8,341 nucleotides of DNA. Origin: CBFGWV01 sp965652545 (GTDB lineage Bacteria > Pseudomonadota > Gammaproteobacteria > Competibacterales > Competibacteraceae). The notes beneath the pieces were generated by a model that searched no databases, was not told the origin of the DNA, and saw only the letters and a list, made by a program, of their open reading frames with translations. This document shows positions 6,735-8,341 of the stretch, one piece after another (position 1 is the stretch's first letter; every line of letters starts with the position of its first letter). The position numbers and the translations under genes are program-made. The stretch lies in contig CBFGWV010000219.1 in assembly GCA_965652545.1 (NCBI GenBank), positions 1 to 8,341 of the forward strand, written 5' to 3'.

Positions 6735-8141
6735 TCAGGCGGTGCTCAAAGTCGTTTTTGCGCGCGGCGCCCCACAGGCCGGCAGCAAAGCGAGCAATGC
6801 CACCGTCCCCAGGCATTCGACGATGAACACCAGCATGAACCCCTCGCGTCCATCGGCGGTGGATTGGAACCGCTCCATGAGCACATCCAGCGCTGCCAGG
6901 CCCAGCGCCGCGCCGAGCTGGCCTGCGAACACGAACACCGCCGTCGCCGCGGCCACCCGCACCGGTGCGAGACCGTCAAACGCCAGCGCCGCCAGCAAGG
7001 TGGCGATCATCCCGTAGCCGACACTGCTGAGCACCGCCGGCCACAGCCCCAAGACTGGCCCGACCGCGCCGGTATACAACAGATAACCCGCCTTGCCGGC
7101 GAGCAGCACCACGGTAGCGACGACCAGAGCCCGGATCGGCGGCAGCCGCTGCGCCAACGCACCGGCAACAGCCACGCCGCAGAGCAGCCCCACCCCCCCA
7201 AGAGCGGCACGCAGCCCCAGAAAATCCGCATCGAACGCCAGGACCGTACCGAGAATTTCGGTTTCGAACTGCCCGGTGCTGACCAGGTTGACGATCAGCA
7301 CCATGGCAGCGGCCGCGGCAAACCGTCGCTCGACCAGCGTACCCAGATCGATGATGGGCTCGGCATGCTGCCGATAATGCACCGCGAAACCAACCAACGA
7401 CCCGATGAACAGCAGCAGGTATACCACTGTCGAGGGGTGGGCAAACCAGTTCACATTGCCACCCAGGTTGAGCAACAGGCCCAGGCTGAGCGTGCAGCCG
7501 ATCAGCAACATCGCCCCGCGGACATCGGCGGCGATGACGGGCGGGACCCACCGCGCCCAACGACGCCCCTGCGACCACAACACCAGTAGCGCCGCGACCG
7601 CTACAGGCAGTACAAGGAGCGTCGCCCACACCAGGCCAAGGTGTGTCTGGAGCGGCCCGCCGAGGGTCCCACCGAGCAACCCCCCAGCCAATACCCCCGC
7701 GGTCCACCATGCCATCCCGCGCCCGCGCTGCGCCGTCGGCAGGCGGTTGACGACCAGTTGCTGCGTGATCGGTGCGACCAGGGCGGCAAAGAGACCATGG
7801 ATGAAGACGATCACCAGCAACATTGGCAAGCTGGTCGCCAGCGACATCATCGCCGCTGGCACGGACAGACCGCACAACGCGACGGCAAGCAACCAGCGCG
7901 GGTCGTAACGGCGTGCCAAGTAGGCGCACAGCGGCGTCATGCAGACCACCGCCACCAGGTAGGCATCGGGTATCCAGATCCCTTCGCTCAGCGCAACGCC
8001 CAGTTGCCGCGTCAGTACCGGCGTCAACACACCCAGTACGCCAAAAGTCATCGTCGCGGCGACATTGGCCAACGTGACCAGCGCAAGCAGCCCGATCGAA
8101 CCGGAGGTGTCACGGGTCACGGTGGCGGCGGGCTGGGGCAT
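6735..8141 (-). CDS. Major facilitator superfamily efflux transporter, DHA2/EmrB-like
   Basis: 468 aa from the ATG at 8141. An ATG 48 codons further upstream (8285) gives an Arg/Pro/Gly-rich leader with no membrane character and is less likely; AAGG about 7 bases before the 8141 ATG is a modest ribosome-binding site. Hydrophobic segments run through the whole protein, about 12-14 by eye, starting near residue 16. EmrB/QacA-like marks are GIWIPDAYLVAV (54-65) leading into the loop AYLARRYDPRW (73-83, motif A position) and a glycine-rich motif-C-like helix AGVLAGGLLGGTLGG (148-162), typical of drug/proton antiporters. It should sit in the inner membrane and export small molecules using the proton gradient; the substrate cannot be read from sequence. 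No membrane-fusion partner is visible. The kinase gene starts about 110 bases downstream on the same strand, so co-transcription is possible but unproven. Confidence 0.85.
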   Translation of the reverse strand: MPQPAATVTRDTSGSIGLLALVTLANVAATMTFGVLGVLTPVLTRQLGVALSEGIWIPDAYLVAVVCMTPLCAYLARRYDPRWLLAVALCGLSVPAAMMSLATSLPMLLVIVFIHGLFAALVAPITQQLVVNRLPTAQRGRGMAWWTAGVLAGGLLGGTLGGPLQTHLGLVWATLLVLPVAVAALLVLWSQGRRWARWVPPVIAADVRGAMLLIGCTLSLGLLLNLGGNVNWFAHPSTVVYLLLFIGSLVGFAVHYRQHAEPIIDLGTLVERRFAAAAAMVLIVNLVSTGQFETEILGTVLAFDADFLGLRAALGGVGLLCGVAVAGALAQRLPPIRALVVATVVLLAGKAGYLLYTGAVGPVLGLWPAVLSSVGYGMIATLLAALAFDGLAPVRVAAATAVFVFAGQLGAALGLAALDVLMERFQSTADGREGFMLVFIVECLGTVALLALLPACGAPRAKTTLSTA

Positions 8142-8341
8142 CGAGGGCCTTGAGCGATGGGTTCCAGCAATGAGTCTAGTGTCCTGTCCCGGAAATACCC
8201 GATCTATCAGCGCGCCTCTGAGAGGCATTCCCTCCGGGCACCCGCAGGAGCGGTCCCCTGAGCGCGATCGGGTCGGGGCCGCCATTGAACCTCGATGGGC
8301 TCGGGTGGCGTATCGGGCAATCGCCCTGAGGGCAGGGCTCC
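8142..8341. other. Right-end non-coding stretch with short palindromes
   Basis: Two hundred bases upstream of the transporter with no gene I can support. It contains GCCTCT-G-AGAGGC (8214-8226) and GCCCT-G-AGGGC (8323-8333), both palindromes centred on CTGAG, and a third CTGAG inside CCCCTGAGCGCG. The transporter promoter should lie here, but no convincing -35/-10 pair is visible. Confidence 0.4.

Noticed and set aside
6067..7589. Overlapping plus-strand open frames of about 320 codons opposite the kinase 5' end and the transporter
   Set aside because: Composition is low-complexity (Arg, Gln, His, Pro) and they shadow genes with clear families; no ribosome-binding site or motif supports them.
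8178..8200. Possible insertion-sequence end (GTGTCCTGTCCCGGAAAT)
   Set aside because: The string resembles terminal sequences of some elements by eye, but there is no matching inverted copy, target duplication or transposase in the window.

Overview
This is a GC-rich window that looks like chromosome of a proteobacterium, probably a gammaproteobacterium. That placement is inferred from protein style and gene content; no rRNA or other marker gene is present. Protein-coding genes fill most of it. I see no tRNA, rRNA, CRISPR array or complete insertion sequence.

Left end (1-733): the first 18 codons of etfB (electron transfer flavoprotein beta subunit) run off the left edge on the minus strand. 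Upstream of etfB lies a terminator-like hairpin with a T-rich tail, then a short open stretch that looks like the 3' remnant of a lost gene. The rest is a non-coding leader ahead of the plus-strand gene.

Methyltransferase (734-2302, plus): a complete MttB-family (COG5598) methyltransferase with no in-frame UAG codon, so it belongs to the non-pyrrolysine branch that acts on quaternary amines or related compounds. The divergent etfB suggests a methylamine/betaine-type catabolic locus, with ETF as a possible electron acceptor for demethylation steps. A perfect 12-bp GC hairpin (2313-2340) separates this gene from the convergent signalling genes.

Signalling cluster (6624 down to 2347, minus): three consecutive genes. 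The first is a membrane hybrid histidine kinase with a periplasmic c-type-heme (CxxCH) Tll0287-like sensor, HAMP, HisKA, HATPase and two receiver domains. The second is a single-domain receiver protein. The third combines a HisKA-like domain without a kinase ATPase, a receiver and an active-looking GGDEF domain. Together they suggest a phosphorelay that converts a periplasmic redox or ligand signal into cyclic di-GMP. The second and third genes share one reading frame and are separated by one TAA and four codons, so they may be a split REC-HisKA-REC-GGDEF protein.

Right end (6735-8341): a DHA2/EmrB-like major facilitator efflux transporter on the minus strand, about 110 bp upstream of the kinase. 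The last 200 bases hold no gene I can support, only short GC-rich palindromes.

Best candidate for something new: the heme-sensor-to-c-di-GMP relay with the in-frame stop between its last two genes. The domain families are all known; the particular chain and the split are the unusual points.
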